This document shows positions 24,993 to 34,240 of a stretch of DNA of 64,000 nt, piece after piece. Origin of the DNA: Paenibacillus tengchongensis. Lineage in GTDB: Bacteria; Bacillota; Bacilli; Paenibacillales; Paenibacillaceae. Under the pieces are notes generated by a model, which was not told the origin of the DNA, did not search any database, and saw nothing but the letters and a program-made list of their open reading frames with translations. Every line of letters starts with the position of its first letter. Within the stretch, counting starts at the first letter, position 1. The stretch lies in contig NZ_WACP01000014.1 of the NCBI RefSeq assembly GCF_008973665.1, forward strand, positions 1 to 64,000, in the 5' to 3' direction. The translations under genes were made by a program, and so were the position numbers.

Positions 24993-26669
24993 TCATTCAG
25001 TGAACTTCCAATCGGCGACGTTGTTCGTCAGGCCGACCGTGCTGGTCTCCAGGCTTTTGCCCAGATCGAGATTCTTGGCCGCCGCATACAGCTGCTTATC
25101 GGCATACAGGGAGATCACCGGAACTTCATCGTGCAGGATCTGCTGTACCTGCTTGTAAATTTCGAAGCGCTTGGCCGGATCGAGCTCCTCTGCCCCCTGG
25201 ACTAGCAGTTCGTCGACTTCAGCGTTCGAATAGCCGGACAGATTGAAGCTGACGCCGGTCTTGAACAAGCCAAGCACAGAGTTCGGATCAAGAATGAAGC
25301 CAAGGTTGAGTACAGTCAAATCGTATTCGTGCTTAAGGGCTCTCTGATAGGTCGTCGGGAAATCAAGCTTCGTCACCTGTACCTTCAAGCCGGCTGCCTT
25401 CAGGTTCTCGGCGACAATGTCGGATGCCTGCTCGCGGATTTTGTTACCGGTCGGTACCACGAATTCAACCGTCTTGCCGAAGTCCCAGCCCGCTCCCTCA
25501 AGCAGCGTTTTTGCTTTCTCCGGATCGTAGCTGTACAGCTCGGTATCCTTGTTATAGTAAGGATGATTAAGACCGAGCATGCCGTCCACGAGATCGCCTT
25601 GGCCCTTGAGCAGCTGATCGACGATGAGCTGCCGGTTCATCGCATAAGCGATCGCCTGGCGTACCTTCGGGTCCGGGAAGGTCTGTGTGTTAATGAACAT
25701 GGTATTCGGATTGTTTGCATCACCGTAGCCTGTCGTAACGGTCGCCATATTGGAGACCTTGTCAAAATCCTGCACCGGGATAAGTCCCACGCCCGGAGAA
25801 GTCAACTGGATGTCGCCTGTCTGGAGCTGCGCGGCCAGATTCGTTGCCGGCATCATTTTAATGAAGATTTCCTTGATATTCGGTGTCCCGCCATAATAAT
25901 CATCGTTCGCAGCCAGCTGCACGTACTGGTCCTTGGCGAATTTGACGAACTTGTAAGCCCCGTTGGTGACGGTAGGGTTCATCATAAATTCGTTTTTGTT
26001 CAGGTCTGCCGGAGCCACATCCTTCAGCACATGCTCAGGAAGGAAGCGAAAATAAGTGCCGAACTGGCTCTTGAATAGATCCGTCTCCATCGGGGCCTTG
26101 GTCTTAATCACAAAGGTATGATCATCGACCTTCTGGAAGAACGGCAGCTCGGTCTGCCCCTCGTCCCGTTTGCCGGCGTCGTTCAGTCCTGCGACGAAAG
26201 TCATATTGAGCAGCGTCTTCACATTCATGTCCGTAAACATGCGCAGGGTGAATTCAACATCAGCTGCAGTGAACGGCTCGCCGTCGCTCCACTTGGCGTT
26301 CGGGTTCAGCTTGATGGTGAAATTCTGATTGTCCGTCGTTTCAATCGCTTCGGCCAGCTTCGGATCGAAGCCGTAATTACTGTTCATCGCAACCAGCGTG
26401 TCACTCATGAACGAGTTGACGAAGATGCCGGCATTGTCCAGGTTGAAGACGTCGAATGTCGTTACCGGGTTCACCATACCGATATACAGCGGCTGATCCG
26501 CACCTCCGGAAGCCGAACCTCCGGAACCTTCTGCCGAAGCGGAGGTATTCCCGCCGCCTGCCCCTGAAGTAGCTGCCGTATTGCTGCCCGAGTTCGAACC
26601 GCAGGCGGTGACCAGAATCATCAATAATACCATTACTCCGCCAATCCACGCTTGTTGAATCCTCTTCAT
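24993..26669 (-). CDS. Peptide ABC transporter substrate-binding lipoprotein
   Basis: A 558-residue extracellular lipoprotein of the DppA/OppA (SBP_bac_5) family. The lipobox VTAC gives Cys23 after a hydrophobic signal. A Gly/Ser-rich spacer follows (about 24-60), then the classical two-lobe fold with LYIGMVNPVTTFD, AKWSDGEPFTAADVEFT and PDPKVRQAIAYAMNRQLI motifs. It captures peptide or a similar ligand and delivers it to the DppBC-like permeases encoded just upstream. The coding start at 26669 follows AGGAGATCAG. Middle gene of the operon 30636 to 22411. Confidence 0.92.
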   Translation of the reverse strand: MKRIQQAWIGGVMVLLMILVTACGSNSGSNTAATSGAGGGNTSASAEGSGGSASGGADQPLYIGMVNPVTTFDVFNLDNAGIFVNSFMSDTLVAMNSNYGFDPKLAEAIETTDNQNFTIKLNPNAKWSDGEPFTAADVEFTLRMFTDMNVKTLLNMTFVAGLNDAGKRDEGQTELPFFQKVDDHTFVIKTKAPMETDLFKSQFGTYFRFLPEHVLKDVAPADLNKNEFMMNPTVTNGAYKFVKFAKDQYVQLAANDDYYGGTPNIKEIFIKMMPATNLAAQLQTGDIQLTSPGVGLIPVQDFDKVSNMATVTTGYGDANNPNTMFINTQTFPDPKVRQAIAYAMNRQLIVDQLLKGQGDLVDGMLGLNHPYYNKDTELYSYDPEKAKTLLEGAGWDFGKTVEFVVPTGNKIREQASDIVAENLKAAGLKVQVTKLDFPTTYQRALKHEYDLTVLNLGFILDPNSVLGLFKTGVSFNLSGYSNAEVDELLVQGAEELDPAKRFEIYKQVQQILHDEVPVISLYADKQLYAAAKNLDLGKSLETSTVGLTNNVADWKFTE

Positions 26670-26728
26670 CTGATCTCCTCCACCTTATTGTCTATTGGGT
26701 TGCCATCTATGTGGGATGTCACTGTGGC

Positions 26729-27628
26729 CTATTGCTTGGGATCAAGCGCGTCTCGCAGACCATCGCCAACGAAGTTGATGGCGAGCACCGTCACGAGAAT
26801 CATGATCCCGGGCGGCAGCCACAGCCACGGCTGGTCAGTCATGACGCTGATCGACTGGGCGTCGGTTAGCATGTTGCCCCAGCTGGCGGTTGGCGGCTGC
26901 ACACCCATGCCGAGAAAGCTTAGACCGGATTCCGCCATGATCGCCGCTGCTACGCCGAAGGTTGCGTTAACGATGATCGGAGCAAGCGCGTTCGGCAGGA
27001 TATGGCGGAAGACGATACGCGGCGTACTGAGCCCCAGAGAAACCCCGGCTTTGATATAATCCATCTGCTTGAGCGTCAGTACGCTCCCCCGGACCAGCCG
27101 GGCGATGGACGGCCAGGAGAACAAGGCGAGCACAAGCACGAGCGTCCAGAGGGTCGGGCCGAGTACGCTGACGACAACCAGGATAACCATCATGTACGGG
27201 AATGCCATGAACACATCGGTAATTCTCATGACAATCATGTCAACCCAGCCGCCGGCGTATGCCGACCACAGGCCGACGATTGTTCCGAATGTCACATACA
27301 GGGCAACTGTCCCGAAGCCGACGGTGACGGCGACTCTCGTCGCGTAGATCAGGCGGGAGAGAACATCTCTTCCCACCTGGTCGGTTCCCAGCCAATGCAC
27401 AGAGGAAGGTGCGGCCGAGAATTCGGCGGTTACTTCATAAGGGCTGTGCGGCGCCAGCCACGGGGCGAAGACGGCGATGAAGATGAGCATCAGGGTAACG
27501 GCCAGGCCGGCGACGGCCAGACGGTGCTTCAGGAACCGCCGGGACATTTGGCGGAAGACACCTTCAGGCGCATCCTGCTGGAGCGGAAGGACGGCGCCTC
27601 CGGCGACTTTGGATTGAACAGCAGACAT
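26729..27628 (-). CDS. Peptide ABC transporter permease, DppC type
   Basis: A 299-residue inner-membrane permease with an N-terminal extension typical of DppC/OppC (about 1-30) and six membrane segments. The HWLGTDQVGRDVLSRLIYATR signature lies at about 83-103. The EAA loop is seen as AGVSLGLSTPRIVFRHILPNALAPIIV at about 205-230, where the ATPases dock. It pairs with the DppB-like protein encoded 42 nt upstream. Confidence 0.92.
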   Translation of the reverse strand: MSAVQSKVAGGAVLPLQQDAPEGVFRQMSRRFLKHRLAVAGLAVTLMLIFIAVFAPWLAPHSPYEVTAEFSAAPSSVHWLGTDQVGRDVLSRLIYATRVAVTVGFGTVALYVTFGTIVGLWSAYAGGWVDMIVMRITDVFMAFPYMMVILVVVSVLGPTLWTLVLVLALFSWPSIARLVRGSVLTLKQMDYIKAGVSLGLSTPRIVFRHILPNALAPIIVNATFGVAAAIMAESGLSFLGMGVQPPTASWGNMLTDAQSISVMTDQPWLWLPPGIMILVTVLAINFVGDGLRDALDPKQ

Positions 27629-27670
27629 CGAGTCCGCCTCCTCTCGTTTCGTTTGGACGGCAATATGCCG

Positions 27671-28621
27671 TTAATGATATTGGATGCGCGGATCGGCTAC
27701 GGAGTAGAAAATATCCGTAAGCAGGTTGGCGGACAGTACGATGACAGCAGCAATCAGGTTAAGGCCCATGATGGTGGCATAGTCGCGGGACATGATCGAC
27801 TGGATGGTCAGCTGCCCGATGCCCGGCCACTGGAACAACTGCTCCACGATGACCGCGCCGCCGAACAGCATCGGTATCTCCATCCCGACGACGGTAATGA
27901 TCGGAATCAGCGCATTGCGCAGCGCATGCTTGTTCGTGACAAAGAACTCCTTAACCCCTTTGGCCCGGGCTGTCCGCAGGTAATCCTGCTTTAGTACGTC
28001 AAGCATACTGGCCCGGATGTATCGTACCTTGCGCCCGGCAATGCCGACGGCCAGCGCGATGGCAGGCAAGATCAGATGCCTGATCCGGTCAAGAAGCCCG
28101 CCGCCTCCGCCGAGATCTTCTGTCCCGCCGACGGGCAGCCAGCCCAGTTGAACGGCGAAGATATAGATGCACAGCAGCCCGAGAAAAAACTGCGGAATCG
28201 ACGTGCCGACGAACGAAAGGCCGGTCATCAGGTAATCGAACTTCGAATTCTGCCGGACGGCGCTCATAATGCCGATTGGCAGCGCGATCAGGAGGCCGAG
28301 AATCAGCGCGCAGGTACCGAGCAGCACCGTCTGCCCGAGACGCTCGCTGATAAGCGATCCCACCGATTCATTGGTGCTGAAGGAGTATCCGAGGTTGCCT
28401 GACAGCAGCTGGCCCAGCCATTTGAAATACTGCAGGATGACCGGATCGTTAAGGCCCAGCTGCTCCTTGCGCAGCTCCAGCAGCTCCGGCGGGGTATCCG
28501 GGGTCATATACATATCCACCGGGTTGCCCGGGGCAAGGTTGATGATGACGAAGTTGATGATCGTAATGCCGAATAGCACGGGAACCGCGATCAGAATGCG
28601 GCGCATGACGTAAGTAAACAT
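27671..28621 (-). CDS. Peptide ABC transporter permease, DppB type
   Basis: A 316-residue inner-membrane permease with the DppB/OppB N-terminus MFTYVMRRILIAVPVLFGITIINF. A periplasm-side loop carries PGNPVDMYM, six membrane segments follow, and the EAA-like docking loop reads TARAKGVKEFFVTNKHALRNALIPI. GAGAGGAGAG lies before ATG 28621. It forms the membrane channel with the DppC-like partner. Confidence 0.93.
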   Translation of the reverse strand: MFTYVMRRILIAVPVLFGITIINFVIINLAPGNPVDMYMTPDTPPELLELRKEQLGLNDPVILQYFKWLGQLLSGNLGYSFSTNESVGSLISERLGQTVLLGTCALILGLLIALPIGIMSAVRQNSKFDYLMTGLSFVGTSIPQFFLGLLCIYIFAVQLGWLPVGGTEDLGGGGGLLDRIRHLILPAIALAVGIAGRKVRYIRASMLDVLKQDYLRTARAKGVKEFFVTNKHALRNALIPIITVVGMEIPMLFGGAVIVEQLFQWPGIGQLTIQSIMSRDYATIMGLNLIAAVIVLSANLLTDIFYSVADPRIQYH

Positions 28622-28642
28622 CTTCTCTCTCCTCTCTCGCGG

Positions 28643-29641
28643 TTAACCTGTGACCAGCGGGTAATGACAAGCCGCCGCATGTCCGGTGCCCTGCAGAAGG
28701 GGCTCCTCCTCCTTGCACTTCACCTGGGCGAACGGGCAGCGGGTATGGAACCGGCAGCCTGACGGGGGAGCGGCGGGACTCGGCACATCGCCCTGGAGAA
28801 CGATCCGCTCCTGACCGCGCTTGCGGGGGTCCGGTATAGGATAGGCGTTGAGCAGTGCTTGCGTATACGGATGGCGCGGGCTGCCGAAGATTTGTTCCTT
28901 CGTGCCGAGCTCTACCATTTTGCCAAGGTACATCACCGCAATGCGGCTGCTGATGTATTTAACCGCACCGAGGCCGTGGGCGATGAACAGATAAGTGAGT
29001 CCAAGCTCCTGCTGCAGCTCCTTCAGCAGGTTCAGGATTTGAGCCTGAATCGAGACATCCAGCGCCGATACCGGCTCATCGCATACGATGAGCTTCGGGT
29101 TCAGCGAGAGCGCACGGGCGATGCCGATGCGCTGCCGCTGGCCGCCCGAGAATTCATGGGGGAAGCGCTGCTTATAGCTGCGGGGGATGCCGACTGTATC
29201 CAGAAGCTTGTCGATCCTCGCCTCCAGCCCGGCTCCTGCAGCCACGCCATGCACGCGCATCGGCTCGGCGAGCAGCTCATGCACGCGCATCCGGGGATTC
29301 AGCGAAGAGTAAGGATCCTGGAAAATCATCTGCATTTTCGTCCGTTCCCCGCGCAGGGCCGACATCGGGCTGGCCGTAATCTCTTCGCCGTCGAACCAGA
29401 TTTTGCCGGCCGTCGGGTTCTCCAGCCGGATGATGCTCCGGCCGATTGTCGACTTGCCGCAGCCCGACTCGCCGACGAGTCCGAGCGTCTCGCCCGGGTA
29501 CAAATCCAGCGTAATGTCATCTACTGCTCTGACATTGCCGACCGTCCGCGACAGGAGTCCGCGCTTGATCGGATAGTAGGTCTTCAGGCCTTCGATCCGT
29601 AGCAGCGGCTCCGGGGCCGCGGGGTATTCCGCTGTCATCAT
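28643..29641 (-). CDS. DppF/OppF-type ABC ATPase
   Basis: A 332-residue ATPase. Walker A GESGCGKST, signature FSGGQRQR and Walker B LIVCDEPVSALD are intact; C-terminal GCRFHTRCPF is present. The H-loop reads IAHGLGAV instead of the nearly universal HDL, the same change as in the second copy at 23941-24930. The start ATG 29641 overlaps the stop of the upstream DppD-like gene (ATGA), with AAGGAGG 7 nt away, so the two are translationally coupled. Partner of the DppD-like ATPase. Confidence 0.92.
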   Translation of the reverse strand: MMTAEYPAAPEPLLRIEGLKTYYPIKRGLLSRTVGNVRAVDDITLDLYPGETLGLVGESGCGKSTIGRSIIRLENPTAGKIWFDGEEITASPMSALRGERTKMQMIFQDPYSSLNPRMRVHELLAEPMRVHGVAAGAGLEARIDKLLDTVGIPRSYKQRFPHEFSGGQRQRIGIARALSLNPKLIVCDEPVSALDVSIQAQILNLLKELQQELGLTYLFIAHGLGAVKYISSRIAVMYLGKMVELGTKEQIFGSPRHPYTQALLNAYPIPDPRKRGQERIVLQGDVPSPAAPPSGCRFHTRCPFAQVKCKEEEPLLQGTGHAAACHYPLVTG

Positions 29642-30636
29642 ACGGCTTCCTCCTTCCGCACTTTCCACTGCTCTGGCTCCTGCGCCATCCAGCAGCGCAC
29701 ATCATGTCCCTCTTGAACCGGCAGCAGCGCAGGCGCTTCAGCCTGACATCTCGCTGCGGCGAACGCACAGCGGGGCTGGAAGCGGCAGCCTTTCGGCATG
29801 TTCGTAAGCGGCGGGACTGCGCCGGGGATGGAGGCCAGCGTCTCCTCCGCCTCGGCTTCAATATGGGGGATGGACTTCATCAGCCCTTGGGTATAGGGGT
29901 GCAGCGGCTGCTCGAACAGGGTGAACACATCGGTCTCCTCCACCACCTGTCCGGCATACATGACCACGACTTTGTCCGCCATCTCCGCGATCACGCCCAG
30001 ATCATGGGTGATGAGCATTATCGAAGCCCCCATCTCCTCGCGGAGCTCTTTCATCAGATTCAGGATCTGTGCCTGAATCGTTACGTCCAGAGCGGTCGTC
30101 GGCTCGTCGGCAATCAGCAGCTTCGGCTTGCAGGAGAGCGCCATCGCGATCATTACGCGCTGCCGCATGCCGCCGGAGAGCGAGTGCGGGTAGCTCTTCA
30201 TCATGGCCTCGGGACGGGGGATGCCGACCTTCTCCAGCATCTGGACCGCGTAACCGGCAGCAGCCTTCCCTCTCAGGTCGGTATGCAGCTGAATGGCTTC
30301 GGTCAATTGATTGCCGATGGTGAACACCGGATTCAGCGAAGTCATCGGCTCCTGAAAGATCATCGCGATATCGCCGCCGCGAATCAGGCGCAGCTCCGCC
30401 TCAGGTAGCTTGGCAAGATCTTGGCCCATGAACAGAATCTCACCCTCCTTGATGCGGCCGCTCTTGCCGAGCAGCCGCATGATCGAAAGGGAGGTCACAC
30501 TCTTGCCGCAGCCGGACTCGCCGACAATGCCGATCGTCTCTCCTTTGCCCACTCTGAGACTGACCCCGTCTACCGAAGTCACTTCCCCTCTGTCCGTTTT
30601 GAATACGGTCTTCATATCCTTGAGCTCCAGCAGCAT
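29638..30636 (-). CDS. DppD/OppD-type ABC ATPase
   Basis: A 332-residue ATPase, first gene of the peptide-uptake operon. Walker A GESGCGKSV, signature LSGGMRQRV, Walker B LLIADEPTTALD and a normal H-loop ITHDLGV are present; the C-terminal domain carries GCRFQPRCAFA. The frame is open from 30660, but ATG 30636 has AAGGAGGGG 7 nt upstream and starts MLLELKDMK. Operon order is dppD, dppF1, dppB, dppC, dppA, dppF2, M20 hydrolase. The divergent YesN/YesM two-component genes may control it. Confidence 0.92.
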   Translation of the reverse strand: MLLELKDMKTVFKTDRGEVTSVDGVSLRVGKGETIGIVGESGCGKSVTSLSIMRLLGKSGRIKEGEILFMGQDLAKLPEAELRLIRGGDIAMIFQEPMTSLNPVFTIGNQLTEAIQLHTDLRGKAAAGYAVQMLEKVGIPRPEAMMKSYPHSLSGGMRQRVMIAMALSCKPKLLIADEPTTALDVTIQAQILNLMKELREEMGASIMLITHDLGVIAEMADKVVVMYAGQVVEETDVFTLFEQPLHPYTQGLMKSIPHIEAEAEETLASIPGAVPPLTNMPKGCRFQPRCAFAAARCQAEAPALLPVQEGHDVRCWMAQEPEQWKVRKEEAV

Positions 30637-31022
30637 ATGCAGCCCCTCCTTTGTCTCCATACTCAGTTCATGCCGAATATTGTGTTATATTACTTGACGC
30701 GAACTTCACTAAATGATCTCTTTTGCCTTGAGTAATGTAGAAAAACACACTTTTCCTGTCTCCTCTTTGTATAAAGCTACCTACTTTTTTCAGAAAACTT
30801 ATGATATATTTCGTATACAACGTCAATTTTGCCTATTAGTACCCCCTGACTTTGAAGTCATGTTTTATGTTTGTAATCTTATTTAACATCAATATGACGA
30901 TCAGTTATAGACCCTTCTCATTTGCTTAAGGAATCATTTCTTGGTGCCATTGCCGTCCTGGAATCTAAAAGGTATCAAATTTTAAGCATCTTCCTGAAAC
31001 TTAAATAGAATGGAGTGGGACC
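30637..31022. promoter_or_regulatory. Divergent intergenic region, peptide operon versus YesN/YesM
   Basis: 386 bp without a gene, AT-rich. On the minus strand TTGACG lies about 180 bp before dppD, followed by AT-rich TATATCAT, a plausible but unproved promoter. A TGACTTTGAAGTCA inverted repeat lies at 30848-30861. The ribosome binding site of the response regulator is at about 31011-31017. I see no terminator or RNA gene. Confidence 0.4.
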
Positions 31023-31769
31023 GTGTACAATCTATTGATTACCGACGACGAGAGTGAAATCCGTAACGGTCTCAGCAACTATTTTCCCTGGCACGAGTTC
31101 GGCTATCAGGTTATCGGGCAGGCCTGTGACGGAGAAGCGGCATTGGCTTTCATAGAGGAGCAGTCTGTAGATGTGCTGCTGTGCGACATCCGGATGCCCG
31201 CCCTGTCGGGCATTGAAGTGGCCGAGAGACTGTACCGGCAGGGGTCCGAGGTTAAGATCGTTCTTCTAAGCGGCTTCAAGGAATTCGAATACGCCCAGCT
31301 GGCTGTCCAGTACGGGGTGAAGCGGTATTTAACGAAGCCTACCAAATACACGGAGATCGCCGAGGTCTTCGGACATCTCCGCAGCGAGCTGGACAATGCC
31401 AGATTGCCTGTTTCCGTTCCGGAGGTCCCCTCCTCGACCATCGACAGCGGTGTGGCGGACCTGACCATTGAGAAAGTCAAAGCTTATCTGCAGGAGAATT
31501 TATCGGCCGCCACCCTGGAGAACGCCGCACGGCATGTTTTTCTGAATCCGTTCTACTTGAGCAAATACTTCAAGGCCAAGACCGGGGAGAACTTCTCGGA
31601 TTACGTGACCAAACTGCGGATGCACCGCGCGGCCGAGATGCTGAAGACTACCTCCAGCAAGACGTATGAGATCAGCGAAATCGTCGGCTACAGCAATGCA
31701 AAGAACTTCACACGAATGTTTCGCAGCTTTTACGGTGTGACACCCAGAGAATACCGGAACGAGGAATAA
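31023..31769 (+). CDS. Compact YesN-like response regulator with AraC output domain
   Basis: A 248-residue regulator: receiver domain 1-120 (acidic residues DDE at 8-10, phospho-acceptor Asp55 in LLCDIRMPALSG, Lys in LTKP) and a double helix-turn-helix AraC domain at about 145-246 ending FYGVTPREYRNEE. YesN proteins often carry a long middle region; this one lacks it. GTG start at 31023 with GGAGTGG upstream. The histidine kinase gene follows within 8 nt. Orientation and position suggest control of the divergent peptide uptake operon. Confidence 0.9.
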   Translation: MYNLLITDDESEIRNGLSNYFPWHEFGYQVIGQACDGEAALAFIEEQSVDVLLCDIRMPALSGIEVAERLYRQGSEVKIVLLSGFKEFEYAQLAVQYGVKRYLTKPTKYTEIAEVFGHLRSELDNARLPVSVPEVPSSTIDSGVADLTIEKVKAYLQENLSAATLENAARHVFLNPFYLSKYFKAKTGENFSDYVTKLRMHRAAEMLKTTSSKTYEISEIVGYSNAKNFTRMFRSFYGVTPREYRNEE

Positions 31770-31776
31770 TCCCGTG

Positions 31777-33546
31777 ATGAACACGACTGCGCGCTTTTTT
31801 ATCAAAAACCTGCTGACCTTCCTGCTGCCTATGCTGATCCCGCTCGTCGTGCTCGGTGCACTGTCCGCCTTTCTGATCCAGCAATATGTCGTTCACGGCA
31901 TCAACAACAACAACACGAACCTGCTGAAGCAGACTAAAGAGAACATTGAACTGCTGTTCAACGAGCAGAATGCCCTGAACCTGAACATTATCGCCAGTAC
32001 AACCCAATTTATGAATCTGAAAAGCATGCTGAACAAGCCCCTGCCTTCGGCAGAGGATTATGCGCAGCTGGCTGTTCTGAAGAATTTTATTGATTCGCCC
32101 TCCATCGCCAGCCCCTATATCGATTCCATTTATATTTATCTGAACAACGATAACCGGCGCTACATTTCGTCCGTGACCGGCGGCTTCATCACCCTCGGGG
32201 AAGATCCGGACCATTCCTGGTACGACAGTTATCTGAAGCATGAGACTGGCGATGAGATTTGGACGGAGACCCGGGCGGTGCCGCGGTATAACCTTAATCA
32301 GGAGATTGAGTATGCCGGCGTGATCACGATGTACCGCAACTTCAAGGTAACGGACGACACCGGCGGCGTCATAGTCCTCAATATCAAACGCGAGTATATT
32401 GAACGAAAGCTGAATGATCTCTCCACGGTCAAGGGTCAAATGCTCGCCGTCGTCGACCGCAAGGGCTCTGTTATCTTCCGCACCAACGCTCGATACGAGC
32501 TGGCCACCGGAGAGCTTGAACGGATGGTTTCGGGTACAGGCAGTACTTTTACGGTGCAGACCCCGAACGGAGAGGCTTTGATTAACCGGATTTATTCCGA
32601 GGCATATAACTGGACCTTCATTTCCGTCACACCGAAGCAATCCCTGTACACTGCGCTCTACCGGTTATTCCGCATCGGGGCCGTCCTCTTATTCCTGGCC
32701 ATGGTCTCTGCGCTGCTGCTGGCCTACCAGCTGACGAAGCGGAATTACTGGGACCTCAAGATCATCATGTCCATTCTGGATGCCGCCGGGCAAGGCAAGC
32801 CCCTTCCGGTTCACCGGACCAAGGGCAACAGCGTATACAGCCAAATCATCCGCAGCCTGCTGCAGAATTTCATCGAACACAACTTCATGCGCGTTCAGCT
32901 TTCGGAGAGCCAGTACAAGACGCAGGCCGCGCAGTTCGCAGCGCTTCAGTCACAGCTTAACCCACACTTCTTATACAACACGCTGGAGACGATTCACTGG
33001 AAAGCTGCCGGCTACACCGAGGGACCGAATGAGCTGACAGGCATCGTAGAGCACCTGTCCGATATTTTACGCTATTCTCTGGATGGGCAGCAGGGACTTG
33101 TCCCGCTTCATGTGGAGATCGCCAATACGAAGAGTTACATTGCGATTCAAAAAATGAGATACGGGGAGCGGTTCGGCATGTGGTGGGAATACGATGCGGA
33201 GCTGGAGAAATATCAGGTGTGCAAGCTGATTTTCCAGCCGCTGATTGAGAACAGCCTGCAGCATGGCTTAAGCCGTTCGGATCAGAGGCTGGCGGTCAAA
33301 ATCAAGATCCAGCGCCGCGGCAACCGGCTGCGCCTTGCTGTCATCGATAACGGGAACGGTATTCCGGAAGAGCGGATGGCCCGGCTGCGCACGGAGCTGT
33401 TCAGCGATGCACCGCCTGTGAACCACATCGGGCTTATCAATACGCAGCGCAGAATAAAGCTCGCTTACGGGCAGCGAAGTGAGCTGCGGATCAAGAGCAA
33501 GCCCGGCTGGGGAACGCTGATCGATATTTTTCTGCCGATCAATTAA
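31777..33546 (+). CDS. YesM-like sensor histidine kinase
   Basis: A 589-residue membrane kinase. Membrane segment at about 12-32, extracellular sensor to about 300 (dCache-like), second membrane segment at about 300-322. A linker leads to a His_kinase domain with phospho-acceptor His397 in LNPHFLYNTLETIHW. The HATPase domain has N-box IENSLQHG and DNGNGIP. Either GTG 31774 or ATG 31777 may start it; I use ATG. Same transcript as the YesN-like regulator. The ligand is unknown; many YesM kinases sense carbohydrate or peptide uptake states. Confidence 0.92.
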   Translation: MNTTARFFIKNLLTFLLPMLIPLVVLGALSAFLIQQYVVHGINNNNTNLLKQTKENIELLFNEQNALNLNIIASTTQFMNLKSMLNKPLPSAEDYAQLAVLKNFIDSPSIASPYIDSIYIYLNNDNRRYISSVTGGFITLGEDPDHSWYDSYLKHETGDEIWTETRAVPRYNLNQEIEYAGVITMYRNFKVTDDTGGVIVLNIKREYIERKLNDLSTVKGQMLAVVDRKGSVIFRTNARYELATGELERMVSGTGSTFTVQTPNGEALINRIYSEAYNWTFISVTPKQSLYTALYRLFRIGAVLLFLAMVSALLLAYQLTKRNYWDLKIIMSILDAAGQGKPLPVHRTKGNSVYSQIIRSLLQNFIEHNFMRVQLSESQYKTQAAQFAALQSQLNPHFLYNTLETIHWKAAGYTEGPNELTGIVEHLSDILRYSLDGQQGLVPLHVEIANTKSYIAIQKMRYGERFGMWWEYDAELEKYQVCKLIFQPLIENSLQHGLSRSDQRLAVKIKIQRRGNRLRLAVIDNGNGIPEERMARLRTELFSDAPPVNHIGLINTQRRIKLAYGQRSELRIKSKPGWGTLIDIFLPIN

Positions 33547-33604
33547 GTTGCTATACATGGTTTTGTCGTGTTCAGGGGACGCAATCGGCTGCAGCCGCCT
33601 CAAA

Positions 33605-33636
33605 GAAAGAGAGCCACATGGTGGTGGCTCCTCTTT
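33605..33636. terminator. Bidirectional terminator between kinase and CHAP genes
   Basis: GAGCCAC (33611-33617) pairs with GTGGCTC (33624-33630), flanked by complementary A/G-rich and T/C-rich runs (AAAGAAAGA left, CTCTTTT right), giving U-rich tails on both strands. Confidence 0.7.
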
Positions 33637-33663
33637 TAAAGAAATGTATACGTCCGCTGATGC

Positions 33664-34098
33664 TTAGTTGGAACCGTAGATTAAGATACTGCCATAACCT
33701 GTTCCATAACTTGTACCGTTCAAATGATAATATGCGTAGCCTACTTTGCCGCCCCAATTCCCATTGACAGTAGTTATTTTACCGCCGCTGATATTTGTAA
33801 TAATCCCGACATGGCCAACGCTGCCTTGTTTAGTATCACTATTGGGATTTACAAAAGCAAGGTCTCCTACCTTAGGGATATTACTGCTTGGTGCCACACC
33901 GGTGTTCAACACAAAGTTGCCGTTAATCCCACGCAACTCGGAGGCTACTGCAGAGGATCCAAAATTCATATTGTTTTGAATACCACACCATCTTGCAAAG
34001 ATAGCGCACCATGCAGTGCTGTCGGAATACCCCAAAGCGCTGCAATACTTGTGGGAAGTATTGCCCAATTCGTTAATCGCTGTACTGGCTAAAGACAT
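33664..34098 (-). CDS. CHAP-domain cysteine amidase/peptidase without signal peptide
   Basis: A 144-residue protein made almost entirely of a CHAP (NlpC/P60-like) domain. Nucleophile Cys in AWCAIFARW at about residue 30; His in GSVGHVGII at about 100; polar residue in VNGNWGG at about 115. CHAP enzymes cut peptidoglycan amide bonds or peptides. There is no N-terminal signal, so it is either cytoplasmic, exported by a non-Sec route or released by lysis. AAAGGAG lies 8 nt before ATG 34098, whereas ATG 34104 is only 2 nt away and too close. AT-rich like the following island. Terminator at 33605-33636. Confidence 0.83.
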   Translation of the reverse strand: MSLASTAINELGNTSHKYCSALGYSDSTAWCAIFARWCGIQNNMNFGSSAVASELRGINGNFVLNTGVAPSSNIPKVGDLAFVNPNSDTKQGSVGHVGIITNISGGKITTVNGNWGGKVGYAYYHLNGTSYGTGYGSILIYGSN

Positions 34099-34240
34099 GT
34101 TCATTTCTCCTTTATTGTTTTTTTCTGCTTACACTAATAAAGGAATTATCGAGTAACCATTTACAACTCCCTGAATAAGAAAGTAATGGGTTTTATTTAA
34201 TACAAGTGGTAAACTATAGAAAAAATACAAGGAGAATCAT

